In this document: piece by piece, positions 25,128-34,666 of the stretch
Numbering within the stretch: position 1 is the first letter of the stretch
How the letters are laid out: every line of letters starts with the position of its first letter
Origin: Candidatus Avimuribaculum pullicola
GTDB taxonomy: Bacteria > Bacteroidota > Bacteroidia > Bacteroidales > Muribaculaceae
Direction of reading: 5' to 3'
DNA length: 64,000 nucleotides
Assembly: GCA_018716295.1 (NCBI GenBank)
Contig: DVKC01000011.1
Coordinates: 1 to 64,000 of the forward strand
Translations under genes and position numbers: made by a program
The notes under the pieces: model-generated
What the model saw: only the letters and a program-made list of their open reading frames with translations
Databases searched by the model: none
What the model was told of the DNA's origin: nothing

Positions 25128-26577
25128 CGGCAACCCTCCCTTTTGAAAGCAACAGCAATCCGACAAAAGTCACAGCAGCATTGAGCAGCAACAATTCAAA
25201 ACTCATGGTGTAGCCGAAATGCACGAGCAATGCACGCTGCACAAAGTAGCATATCACAGGGGCTGCGATACACACCACAGGCACAAAACGGTCGCGCACA
25301 CGCAACGGCACTGCAAGCCCAAAAGCAAACAAGCCCAATATGGGGCCGTAGGTGTAGCTTGCCAACGTGTAAACCGCGCTAATGGCATCGCTGTCACTTA
25401 TCGCATAGAACACAACAATCACAACGCCCATAGCCACCGACATGCCCACGTGCACCCACTGGCGTGTAAGCGTCAAACGTCGCTCGTCGAGCTTGTTGCC
25501 TCCAAGTATGTCAACCGTGAACGATGTCGTAAGCGACGTGAGAGCCGACCCCGCAGCCGAATAAGCCGCCGAAACAAGCCCAAGGATAAACACCACTCCC
25601 ACTACCACAGGCATAGAGCCATGCGAAGCGACAAGCCCAAACAACTCATCGCTCTTCTCGGGCAACGACAATCCTGGAGTGTGACGAACATACATCACCA
25701 ACAATGTGCCCAGGACAAGGAACAATGCTATTACAAAGAATTGCGAAATGCCGCTCACTATCATATTTTTCTGCGAGTCGCGTGAATTGCGGCACGCAAG
25801 GTTGCGCTGCATCATATCTTGGTCAAGCCCCGATGTGGCTATAACCATGAAAATACCTGCGACAAACTGTTTCCAGAAATATTCGCCCGACTTGGGGTCA
25901 TCAAAATAAAACACCTGTGAGGTTTCATCGTTTACCACTGCCGACACCATCGAACCAAAGTCCAACCCAAGCCCGCGGGCAATGAAAATGATACACAACA
26001 CAACCGACATGACGAGGCAGAACGACTTGAGCGTATCAGTCCATATCACCGTCTTGACCCCTCCTTGCATCGTATATAGCCATATTAGCCCAATGGTAAT
26101 TACCACATTAACCACAAATGGCACACCCATCGGGCCGAATGCAAGACTTTGCAACACGACGCATACCACAAAAAAGCGCACCGAGGCTCCCAACATCTTA
26201 GACACGAAGAAAAACCACGCGCCACTGCGATATGTGGCCATGCCAAACCGTTGTTCGAGATACCCGTAAATCGACAATAAATTGCGCTTGTAAAACAATG
26301 GCACAAGCACAAACGCTATTGCAACATAGCCGACAATGAAGCCCAGAACCATCTGCAAATAGCTGTAGCCCTTGGCAACCACCATACCAGGGACCGAAAT
26401 GAAAGTCACTCCCGAAATTGCCGCTCCCATGGTGGCAAACGCCACTACCAGCCACGGAGCTTGGCGGCTGCCAGTGAAGAAGCTCGCATTGTCGCTCCCC
26501 CGCCCCGCTATGGCCGAAACGACAAACAACAATGCGAAATATGCTATTATGGTAATCAGAATTACTATCGGTGTCAT
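25105..26577 (-). CDS. Sodium:solute symporter family transporter
   Basis: A 490-residue integral membrane protein of the SSS family, with about 13 transmembrane helices, the GAAISGVTFISVPG segment (about 52-65) after the first helices, and the AYSAAGSALTSLTTSFTVD motif (about 334-352) that usually carries Na+-binding Ser/Thr residues. It lies 18 bp after the NamZ-like muramidase gene. In Bacteroidota such pairs fit uptake of MurNAc or another wall sugar, but the substrate cannot be read from the sequence. Confidence 0.88.
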   Translation of the reverse strand: MTPIVILITIIAYFALLFVVSAIAGRGSDNASFFTGSRQAPWLVVAFATMGAAISGVTFISVPGMVVAKGYSYLQMVLGFIVGYVAIAFVLVPLFYKRNLLSIYGYLEQRFGMATYRSGAWFFFVSKMLGASVRFFVVCVVLQSLAFGPMGVPFVVNVVITIGLIWLYTMQGGVKTVIWTDTLKSFCLVMSVVLCIIFIARGLGLDFGSMVSAVVNDETSQVFYFDDPKSGEYFWKQFVAGIFMVIATSGLDQDMMQRNLACRNSRDSQKNMIVSGISQFFVIALFLVLGTLLVMYVRHTPGLSLPEKSDELFGLVASHGSMPVVVGVVFILGLVSAAYSAAGSALTSLTTSFTVDILGGNKLDERRLTLTRQWVHVGMSVAMGVVIVVFYAISDSDAISAVYTLASYTYGPILGLFAFGLAVPLRVRDRFVPVVCIAAPVICYFVQRALLVHFGYTMSFELLLLNAAVTFVGLLLLSKGRVADGKELDK

Positions 26578-26595
26578 ATCCTATCTGCGCTACAT

Positions 26596-27780
26596 TTATT
26601 CGGCATACAACAAATAGTCCCGGCGACGCACCTTGAAGGCCTCAACGTCGCTACTCCAGATGGCTTTTATCTCAGCTGCACTTTTCCCTTCGATTATCAT
26701 GCGGCGCACATCGCCATTGCCTATGAGCAAATCAAAAAACGATGTAAAGAACTTGTCGCCAATCCCAAGGCGACGGTACGCATCGATGACATATTCAAGA
26801 TTTATACCAGCAGCAATCACAGCCTCGCTGTCAAGCCCCGTCAGGTCGCGACCGTAACATTTGCGCCCAAGCAACGGCGGATTTTTCGCACCAGCCACAC
26901 TTTGCGGCGTAAACTCAAACTGGCAACCTTTCATATCAGGGTGACCATACATCTCAAATGGGTGGTCGGTGCCTCGTCCGAGGCTCACCACCGTCCCCTC
27001 AAAATAGCATGTAGATGGATATAAGTAAATTGCAAGCATCGACTTCAAGTTGGGTGATGGCCACACAGGCAATGTGTAACGGCTCTGATGGGTATATCCC
27101 TCGCAAGCCACCACAGCAAGGCGGTCGCCAAGTTTTCGCCCACCATCGAGCCACCCCTCGCCATCAATCATCAAGGCAAGTTCGCCAAGTGTCATTCCAT
27201 GCACCACAGGAATAGGCAGTGCGCCCACTCCCGACTTATATTTCATGTCTAGTATCGGGCCATCGACATACATTCCGTTGGGATTTGGTCGGTCAAGCAC
27301 AATAAACTCCTTGCCATATTCGGCAGCCGCGTTCATCAGCCGCAACATCGTGACGTAATAGGTATAATACCGTAGCCCTACATCTTGCAAGTCGGTGACA
27401 ATTACGTCAAACTTCGCCATCACATCGGCCGAGGGCATTCGCTTCTTCCCATCATACAGCGATGCGATAGGTATGCCAGTGGCGGCATCTACGCTGCTCG
27501 ACACATGTTCGCCAGCATCGGCACTGCCACGAAATCCATGCTCGGGCGAAAAAATAGTGGTAACATTGATGCCATTGTCAAGCATCACATCGAGCGTGTG
27601 GCTCTGGCCTACCATGCTGGTGTGGTTGCCAAGCAACGCGACGCGCTTGCCCGCAAGCAACGGCGCATACTCCGATACACGCGCAGCCCCAACAATGACA
27701 TGTTGCTGCTGCGAATGTATTGCCAATGGTGAAAATAACATAAACGCCACAGCAAAAAATAAAAATAAACGGTTATTCAT
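26596..27780 (-). CDS. namZ: DUF1343 protein, NamZ-type exo-beta-N-acetylmuramidase
   Basis: A 394-residue exported protein (signal peptide ending AIHSQ, about residue 24) with the DUF1343 domain throughout: LLGNHTSMVG, FSPEHGFRG (about 86-94), VTDLQDVGLRYYTY (about 130-143), LDRPNPNG (about 168-175) and PVVHGMTLGELA. The family founder NamZ releases terminal MurNAc from peptidoglycan fragments; the Glu in SPEHGFRG and the aspartate-rich TDLQD are conserved in it. Gene order with a symporter and a WYL regulator supports a peptidoglycan-sugar salvage role. Confidence 0.85.
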   Translation of the reverse strand: MNNRLFLFFAVAFMLFSPLAIHSQQQHVIVGAARVSEYAPLLAGKRVALLGNHTSMVGQSHTLDVMLDNGINVTTIFSPEHGFRGSADAGEHVSSSVDAATGIPIASLYDGKKRMPSADVMAKFDVIVTDLQDVGLRYYTYYVTMLRLMNAAAEYGKEFIVLDRPNPNGMYVDGPILDMKYKSGVGALPIPVVHGMTLGELALMIDGEGWLDGGRKLGDRLAVVACEGYTHQSRYTLPVWPSPNLKSMLAIYLYPSTCYFEGTVVSLGRGTDHPFEMYGHPDMKGCQFEFTPQSVAGAKNPPLLGRKCYGRDLTGLDSEAVIAAGINLEYVIDAYRRLGIGDKFFTSFFDLLIGNGDVRRMIIEGKSAAEIKAIWSSDVEAFKVRRRDYLLYAE

Positions 27781-27821
27781 GATTGGTTTTATGGAATGTT
27801 TGCTTAAACAAATATGTTTTT

Positions 27822-28346
27822 TTATGGCAAGTCAACATAGTAACCACGTTGCAAACCGCCATCTACAGCATCGCTTACAGCACCGCTCAATTCGCGTTGC
27901 TCGCGATACAATTCCTCATAGTCGCGCGTGTAGTCGGCATCAGGCACCACATGGACATCAAACCTTAACTCGGCACGCCCTTCAGGCGCAATATTGCCAT
28001 AACAATAAATATAATGCTTCACGAGCCCTATGTTCTTGGTGCTGTTGTACTTGATGTGGATATACCCTTTCTTGTGTGGAAGAATTACTATTGGCAGATT
28101 GTCGTTGACAAACATGCAACCACACGACGTTTGTACCTCTTTTATTATCAGCGGTTCTTCGCCAAGGTTGGTAAAACCATAGTTCAACTCCAATTCCTCA
28201 CCTTGCAAAATCGGGTAATAATGCCTGTCCTGGTCTTCAATTTCTATCGTAGTCATGTCCACCGTCTTCTTGCACGACGGCAACACGGCCATTGCGCAAA
28301 TGGCGAGCGATGCCATGACAGCTATGCCTAATTTTCGGTTTATCAT
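27822..28346 (-). CDS. DUF1573 lipoprotein
   Basis: A 174-residue lipoprotein with lipobox LPSC (about residue 25) and a DUF1573 Ig-like domain, seen in ELNYGFTNLGEEPLIIKEVQTSCGC followed by PHKKGYIHIKYNSTKNIG. The signature Cys-Gly-Cys after VQTS is conserved. DUF1573 proteins are widespread envelope proteins of Bacteroidota without a proven role. It lies 16 bp after the DUF4838 gene and 41 bp before the NamZ-like gene, in the same operon. Confidence 0.85.
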   Translation of the reverse strand: MINRKLGIAVMASLAICAMAVLPSCKKTVDMTTIEIEDQDRHYYPILQGEELELNYGFTNLGEEPLIIKEVQTSCGCMFVNDNLPIVILPHKKGYIHIKYNSTKNIGLVKHYIYCYGNIAPEGRAELRFDVHVVPDADYTRDYEELYREQRELSGAVSDAVDGGLQRGYYVDLP

Positions 28347-28362
28347 AATTATATGCTTTTTA

Positions 28363-30237
28363 TCATTGTTTCAATCTAATTTCATCTATCGCTATATGGT
28401 TGTTTTTGCCCTTGGGACGAGTGACCCGCAGCAACAGTGCATCGGCCCCGGCAGCAGCAATGCGGCCCACGTCGAAGCTATACACCAGCCTCCGGCTATC
28501 TTCCCTCAACAAATCTACCTCGGCAGCATCATCGGCTACTTGCTTGGCAACCACAATGCCATTTTGCACCAGTTCTATCGAAACAGGCAACGCAATTCTG
28601 TGACGTGTCAACTTCAAGAACGACACTTCGAGCCGACGTGCCTGTCTGGGAAGTGGAATCTCTATTTCAAGCCCATCGCCTATCGATGAAATGAGCCACC
28701 CATAGTGGTAGCCGCAAGGCAAGCCGTTGGTGCAATCGGTAAGCATCGACAGATTGCTATATCCGCCATCGAGCCGACTCAATGCCTTGAGTTCAATCCC
28801 GGCAAGCAGGTTGTCCTGCTCATGCCCAAGTATCGACATTTCCCAGCATTTTATGTAATCCTGCACAGTCAGACCACTCTCCGAAATTTTTTCCATGCCG
28901 GCATACCGCCCGGCACGAGCAAGCGATTGCAACCATGCCTCCACTTCATCTTTCTTGGCGATATTGCCCGTGGCACGAGCCACTTCAAGCATGGTATATG
29001 ACATGGCTGTTACCAATTGGTCGAGCATATCACGCTCTTCGGCCGTTGCAGCATTGGCAATCTTGCTCAGAGAATTATAAAATGCCCTAAATTCATTTTC
29101 ACTTCCGATGTACACCATTGCCTGGTCAATTGGGGCATATATATTAAGCTTCTTGCACTTTTTTGCCTTATTGTCCCATTGCATATACTGCTCGGCGAGC
29201 ATAGCCCCTGCTACAGGGAAATGCTGCGTGAAATAATCGCGTACCAGTACCTCCACATCACGACTCGTATCGGACATCAAAGCTGCGAGCACATAATTGT
29301 GCAACCCCGAGAATGCCGAATAATCCTCGCCACTGCCATTGAGAAAAACGCCGTCAACGCCTATTTCGGCGAAATGCTGCAATCGGCGTTGCATGACAGA
29401 CAATATAGGGAAAGGCGTGAAATAATCGTCGAAATTATTGATATAGTCCCATACATACACACAATGGCATTTTGCTGCCCATTCTGCTACAGCCGCATCA
29501 AAGTCGGTCAACCGCCGTCCACTATTGACTGCCAACGGCCAACTCATGGCACTGACGATTACACCCACATTATCGGGCATCACCTCGACAGGCGGCGTGG
29601 TTGTACTACTGTAAGCACCCATGAAAAACCGATGCCCTGGGAACTCATGCGCAAGTTTAGCCACAAATCGAGCAACCGATGGCGTGGCATTACCAACTGT
29701 ATTGCCAGCTTCGGTACACTTGCTACAACCACAAGCGACACCATCGTCATTGGGCATTATCACAAACTGCGATGAACTGGCGAATCCATCGCCAAATTTG
29801 TGCAAAATGTATTCTTTTACAAGATTATATAATGTGTCGGACGAGAAACAATATTGCCCGTCATATTGCTCGCCATCAACAGTAGCATATACCGAAGCAT
29901 CGGCGTTTTTGCCCACGACACGATACAAGTTATGCCCCCATATTCCCCAGTCGCGGCCGACGTTGTTCTCGCCATTCAATTCCGATTGTTTCCAACTGAT
30001 GTTTTCGGGCAGATATGCTTCACGGTATTCAAAAGCCAAAATTCTCGATGAATCCGCCGAGGTTGCCAATCCATCGGCATTTTCAAGCACCTTATTTGCA
30101 CTTAATGAGCTATTTACGTCGGTATCACCTCTCTCGCCGACCGCAGTAGAAGCATTGCCACAGCCGGCGGCAATAAAAAGCGACAGCACCGTAGCGGCGC
30201 AAGCTTTAGAAGTTGACGTATAGCTGCAATTCCACAT
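28363..30237 (-). CDS. DUF4838 lipoprotein, putative glycoside hydrolase-like
   Basis: A 624-residue protein with lipobox IAAGC (about residues 22-26) and a DUF4838 domain (about 150-380): SQFVIMPNDDG with a CGCSKC cluster, YIWDYINN-like VWDYINNFDDYF, and FLNGSGEDYSAFSGLHNYVLA. DUF4838 is predicted to be a TIM barrel related to GH20-type glycosidases. The C-terminal quarter is beta-rich and may bind carbohydrate. The gene overlaps the stop of the TPR/barrel gene by 32 nt. In this setting it could trim or modify the exported polysaccharide, as the PgaB hydrolase domain does; that is inference. Confidence 0.75.
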   Translation of the reverse strand: MWNCSYTSTSKACAATVLSLFIAAGCGNASTAVGERGDTDVNSSLSANKVLENADGLATSADSSRILAFEYREAYLPENISWKQSELNGENNVGRDWGIWGHNLYRVVGKNADASVYATVDGEQYDGQYCFSSDTLYNLVKEYILHKFGDGFASSSQFVIMPNDDGVACGCSKCTEAGNTVGNATPSVARFVAKLAHEFPGHRFFMGAYSSTTTPPVEVMPDNVGVIVSAMSWPLAVNSGRRLTDFDAAVAEWAAKCHCVYVWDYINNFDDYFTPFPILSVMQRRLQHFAEIGVDGVFLNGSGEDYSAFSGLHNYVLAALMSDTSRDVEVLVRDYFTQHFPVAGAMLAEQYMQWDNKAKKCKKLNIYAPIDQAMVYIGSENEFRAFYNSLSKIANAATAEERDMLDQLVTAMSYTMLEVARATGNIAKKDEVEAWLQSLARAGRYAGMEKISESGLTVQDYIKCWEMSILGHEQDNLLAGIELKALSRLDGGYSNLSMLTDCTNGLPCGYHYGWLISSIGDGLEIEIPLPRQARRLEVSFLKLTRHRIALPVSIELVQNGIVVAKQVADDAAEVDLLREDSRRLVYSFDVGRIAAAGADALLLRVTRPKGKNNHIAIDEIRLKQ

Positions 30238-33061
30238 TATATATATTCCTATGCTTCGATGCCGTGCTTATGACATCGCTATATGGGTTGAAATAGTTAT
30301 ACCATGTGCCAAGCACACCCACCGAGAAATTGCGGGTGAGCATCACCGTTCCACCAAGCCCAACCATCGACGACATCTTATGATATTGATAGCCCGTCAC
30401 GATGGCATTATCAAGAAGCGTAATTTCGGGATAATTGCCCACGCCAGCCATCGCCGTGATATTGGTGCGCCGATCTTGGTTAAGGAAGAACTTGGCTTGG
30501 CCAGTGAGGTTGAAATAATATTCACTGTTAGTGGTGAGCATGTCGAGCCGCAGGGAAGTGAGCACAGGATCCCACATCTTCGACACCGTGGGCGACAATG
30601 AGAATAAATTGCTCTCGTCAAGCAATCGGCGATAACCTACGTTCAAGTTCAGTTCCCACTCCTTTTTGAAGCTCCTTGTAGCACCCACGTTTGCTACCCA
30701 TTCGGGGAAATAGTCGCTGGCCCAAGCAAGATTGGCATTCAAGCTCCACTTGGAATTGAACCTATGCGTCCACGCAGCCTGGAACTGCAGTGCTGCGCCG
30801 CCGCCATCGAGATCTTCGTTCACTTCATCGGGATTCATGTTTCCATCGATGCTCTTGTAGTTTACACGAGCGGTATAATCGTTTTTGGCGGTTGTATGGG
30901 TATATTCTACCGATGCAATCGAAGTAATCACATCTTCGCGTGCAGGGCGTGAATGCAAGTAATACAACCCTATCTGGTTGTTATAGCTGCGATTGAGCAA
31001 GCCGCGAATATGCTGGTTATAATCGTCAACCTCGGTAATCGCCGGCTCGTAATGCAATTGATATATATAAGCCGAGTCAAGGTTGTGCATTTTCTCGAAT
31101 GCAAGCCCCTTGGTGTAAAGCAAGCTATTGTTCTTTTCATCGAAAACCAATGCCGAGTCAACTACCGATATGGCAGCTTCGGGATTATTGTCGCGTATAA
31201 GGTCGAGCGCATACAACTCGCTACTTGCCGAATATGCTCCCGTAATATCGGGATTATCGGGGTAATCCTCCAGTTCGCCACGCAACATTTCGAGTGATTC
31301 GTCATATTTACCCTTTTCATCGAGCGACTGGGCTATCTTTACCTTGTAGAAAAGGTCATTCGGATATTTCTCTGCGCCAGTATATGCATATTGCTCAAAT
31401 TCTTCGGTCTTACCGAGCAAAGCAGACGAATTTATCGCATATCTCAATCCCAAGTCGCTGTCGGGATTTACTTCGAGCAACCGTTGAGCCTCATAATACG
31501 CCCTGTTGGTGGCACCCTCTTCCATCAATTTCTTGATATACGGAACGGCCGTTTCTTCGTATGCCATTGCGTAAATATCCCGATTAACCACGGTAGTATC
31601 GTTGTAAGCCACATAATACAAGTCAAGCGCAGCAGTGGCATGACCCATCTTGGTGAGAATGTCGCCCTTGCGCTCCACATACAGAGGATAAGACGGCATA
31701 TACTCTTTCAGAGCCTCAACCTCGGCCAAAGCCTCATTATAACGCTTGAGCATAGTATAGCACGTGATAATGCGTTCACGAGCCGAAACCACGATAGAAC
31801 TGTCTTCTTTCTCATTTTTAACAACAAATTGCGCACATGCAATCGCTTCGCCATATTCATTGTTGTTCATGAGCCGTTCCGACTGGTCATACTGTGCCTT
31901 CACCATCTCGTATGTAACATCATAATCACCAGGATTTGCCCGATAAATGCGACCGAGCAGCGCATCGGCCTCGCGCTCGTTCCCGAAACGACGTTCGAGC
32001 ATGTATTCCTTATAGAGCAACTTGGGATTATCGCGTCCATCGAGTTTTTTCGCCTCCGACAAGTAATAACGCGCATCTTCATAATATCCGCGCGTGAGCG
32101 ACGTATTGAGCAAGTAATCAAGTGCCTCGCGACTACGTGTCTGCTCATAAATCTTGCCATACATTACATACGGGTCGCTATTGCGGGCAGCCAATGCCGC
32201 ATCGGCAAGGAGCGAATTGTAATATGAGCGCAATACAGGCGAATTGTTGGTGGCCATGCGATTGTTCACGTATGTCAACGCCTCGGTATAACGTCCTTGC
32301 TCGCACAATATGCCCACTTTCTTGCGCAACAATTCCATATTGCCAGGGAAACGTTCAGTACCACGCGAGGCAACCTCGTAAGCACGATCGACAAACCCTT
32401 GTTGCAAATACATATTGCACAACGCCAGATAAACCTCGGCATTGTCGGGATTTATTTCAAGCCACTTTTCAAGATATTTCGTCGCCTCGGCAAGGTTGCC
32501 CGCCTTGCGGTATTTGAGATACGACATCTCGTAGGAATAAGCCAAATCTTTCTTCAACCCGCTATCTTCGGGATAAATCTGGCTGATGCGCACAAGCAGA
32601 CGATCGGCTTCCACATCATTGCCCATTTTGCGGTAAAGCTCGATTTTCTTACGCCACAACCCACGCCAATATGGGTTGACTTCAAGCAGTTCATTAACAT
32701 AGCATATCGCACTCGAATAGTGTTCCGACTCTTCTTCCACCTTTACAATCAATTGCTTGGCATCTACATGGTTGTAGTCGCCCTCAATAGCTTTTACCAG
32801 ATTGTAACGAGCCATATCGAGGTCGTGCTTCTCATAATAGTAACGTCCCAGCAACCAGCGGATGTTGGGGTCGGTCGGGTGCACCTTCACGCCTTTATCG
32901 AGGATTAACTTGGCTTCCTCATTTTGTTGGCGGGCAAAGCATTGCTTAGCTGCATCGACGTAATATTCGGGCAAATGCACGCTGTCATCGTCGGTCGCCG
33001 ACAAGAAAAACAGCGAGCACACTATCGCCAATATCCAATATGCAAACCTTTGTCGCTTCAT
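30206..33061 (-). CDS. TPR-repeat outer-membrane protein with YaiO-type beta-barrel
   Basis: A 951-residue protein: signal sequence (about 1-22), a superhelix of TPR repeats through about residue 690 (for example AKLILDKGVKVHPTDPNIRWLLGRYY and AEVYLALCNMYLQQGFVDRAYEVA), then a C-terminal YaiO-like beta-barrel (about 705-951) ending in the outer-membrane terminal Phe (ELQLYVNF). TPR domain plus outer-membrane porin is the PgaA/AlgK-AlgE/BcsC layout for exopolysaccharide export. Its position 60 bp after a processive GT2 synthase gene supports a polymer export role. Confidence 0.85.
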   Translation of the reverse strand: MKRQRFAYWILAIVCSLFFLSATDDDSVHLPEYYVDAAKQCFARQQNEEAKLILDKGVKVHPTDPNIRWLLGRYYYEKHDLDMARYNLVKAIEGDYNHVDAKQLIVKVEEESEHYSSAICYVNELLEVNPYWRGLWRKKIELYRKMGNDVEADRLLVRISQIYPEDSGLKKDLAYSYEMSYLKYRKAGNLAEATKYLEKWLEINPDNAEVYLALCNMYLQQGFVDRAYEVASRGTERFPGNMELLRKKVGILCEQGRYTEALTYVNNRMATNNSPVLRSYYNSLLADAALAARNSDPYVMYGKIYEQTRSREALDYLLNTSLTRGYYEDARYYLSEAKKLDGRDNPKLLYKEYMLERRFGNEREADALLGRIYRANPGDYDVTYEMVKAQYDQSERLMNNNEYGEAIACAQFVVKNEKEDSSIVVSARERIITCYTMLKRYNEALAEVEALKEYMPSYPLYVERKGDILTKMGHATAALDLYYVAYNDTTVVNRDIYAMAYEETAVPYIKKLMEEGATNRAYYEAQRLLEVNPDSDLGLRYAINSSALLGKTEEFEQYAYTGAEKYPNDLFYKVKIAQSLDEKGKYDESLEMLRGELEDYPDNPDITGAYSASSELYALDLIRDNNPEAAISVVDSALVFDEKNNSLLYTKGLAFEKMHNLDSAYIYQLHYEPAITEVDDYNQHIRGLLNRSYNNQIGLYYLHSRPAREDVITSIASVEYTHTTAKNDYTARVNYKSIDGNMNPDEVNEDLDGGGAALQFQAAWTHRFNSKWSLNANLAWASDYFPEWVANVGATRSFKKEWELNLNVGYRRLLDESNLFSLSPTVSKMWDPVLTSLRLDMLTTNSEYYFNLTGQAKFFLNQDRRTNITAMAGVGNYPEITLLDNAIVTGYQYHKMSSMVGLGGTVMLTRNFSVGVLGTWYNYFNPYSDVISTASKHRNIYNVELQLYVNF

Positions 33062-33121
33062 GTGCGGTATATTCTATGTTAATTCGTTTCTATATTATAT
33101 TCAGAATGTTCAAGAGAGCGG

Positions 33122-34666
33122 TCATCTCCTCTCGTCATTGTCGTTATCTTCATCATGGTCGCTGCCAACTTCGGGTTCAGAGTCATTTTGCTCTTCCTCC
33201 TCTTCTTCCTCACGTTGGCGACGACGTTCTTCTTCACGCTGGCGTTCCTTTCCGAATCCTTCACGCTTGATATCCTCCCACTTGAACGACCGCTTGGTGA
33301 GGAAACTAAAGTAACCTTTTACCGAGAAGAACACTATAAGCGGGTGATATAGAATAGGTTCAAAAAGTGATGCTATGAACAGCCACACATAATCCCACTT
33401 GCTATTGCGGTTGCTGGGATCCTCAACGTAGTAGCTGAAGAAGCATATAACCAACAGCATGAACTCGTTGAACGTGTAAAGCATGAGCAGTATCACCCAG
33501 AATGTCATCCAGTTGACTGCACCAATCAATATGAACCATATCAGGGAGATATACCCTATAAACTCTATAATCGGTGCGACAAACTCAAAGACGAACATAA
33601 ACGGATAGGTAATAAGCCCAAGCCGTTTGTACCGTGGGTTGAACAACAACTTGCGGTGCACAAGCATACACTGCATCAGACCACGCGCCCAGCGTGTGCG
33701 TTGCTTGTTGAGCGACCACAACGTCGGAGGCCCTTCAGTCCAACATGTAGTTTCGGCCACATGCGGTATGCGATATGGCTGGTTCAACTCGCACATGTAG
33801 GAAATCATGCGCATCACAAGATCCATATCCTCGGCAAAGCTCGATGAATCGTATCCACCGACTGCCACCACTACATCGCGGCGGAAGAAACCGAAACCAC
33901 CCGACACGTTGTTAACAGCATTGAGAGCCGACCACCCCATCTTGCCCACAAGGTAAGAACGCAGGTACTCCACTTGCTGGAACAGCGGGATAGGACGTTT
34001 CGACACGCGCGATTCAACCATGCGACCATTTTCAACCTTACAGCCGTTGACCATCAGCATAGTAGAACTGACGGCTATAACCGGGGTCTTCTCCTTGAGC
34101 ACAGCCCACACGAGCCTGTACAAGGCATACTTATCGATAATACAGTCAACGTCGGTATCGATAAAATAAGGATAACGCGAGGCATTGATGCCGGCATTCG
34201 ACGCATCGGCCTTGGTGCCGCCATTTTCCTTGTCAACCACTGTGAGCTGTTCAAAAATAGGCTTTGTTGACTTAAACACCCGCCTTACTGGCGCACATTT
34301 CACCGCCTCGTGGTAGGCAAATGGCACCTCAACAAGGCAGAAATAATCGATAAGCTTCTCAAGTGTCGAGTCGGTACTACCGTCATTGACAATTACCACC
34401 TCAAACTTAGGGTAATCGACCGACAGCATCGACACCACGTTATCTATAATATTACTCTCCTCGTTATATGCCGGGGCTATAATCGACACACCAGGCGTAT
34501 AAGGCGAGTCACTAAGCATCTTTTTAATCCAAGCTATGCTCAAAAATGTCTTTTCGCGGCGCTGCGAGTTGAAACTCAAGAACATGAGCACCGTGTAATT
34601 GATAATCAGCAGCAAGCTATAGAAAAACACGGCATAGCCATAAATATCAAACAACATCTCTTTCAT
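33122..34666 (-). CDS. Processive family 2 glycosyltransferase (exopolysaccharide synthase)
   Basis: A 514-residue inner-membrane synthase. One N-terminal helix (about 8-30) precedes a GT-A domain with all motifs of cellulose/hyaluronan/PNAG synthases: VNDGSTDST (93-101), the DxD-type IDTDVD (169-174), the catalytic FAEDMD (277-282) and KQRTRW (321-326, the Q/RxxRW product-binding motif). Several C-terminal transmembrane helices (about 345-455) follow. The last 45 residues are an extreme Glu/Arg then Asp/Glu tail, unusual for the family. It overlaps the HEAT-protein gene by 4 nt (ATGA). Confidence 0.9.
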   Translation of the reverse strand: MKEMLFDIYGYAVFFYSLLLIINYTVLMFLSFNSQRREKTFLSIAWIKKMLSDSPYTPGVSIIAPAYNEESNIIDNVVSMLSVDYPKFEVVIVNDGSTDSTLEKLIDYFCLVEVPFAYHEAVKCAPVRRVFKSTKPIFEQLTVVDKENGGTKADASNAGINASRYPYFIDTDVDCIIDKYALYRLVWAVLKEKTPVIAVSSTMLMVNGCKVENGRMVESRVSKRPIPLFQQVEYLRSYLVGKMGWSALNAVNNVSGGFGFFRRDVVVAVGGYDSSSFAEDMDLVMRMISYMCELNQPYRIPHVAETTCWTEGPPTLWSLNKQRTRWARGLMQCMLVHRKLLFNPRYKRLGLITYPFMFVFEFVAPIIEFIGYISLIWFILIGAVNWMTFWVILLMLYTFNEFMLLVICFFSYYVEDPSNRNSKWDYVWLFIASLFEPILYHPLIVFFSVKGYFSFLTKRSFKWEDIKREGFGKERQREEERRRQREEEEEEEQNDSEPEVGSDHDEDNDNDERR

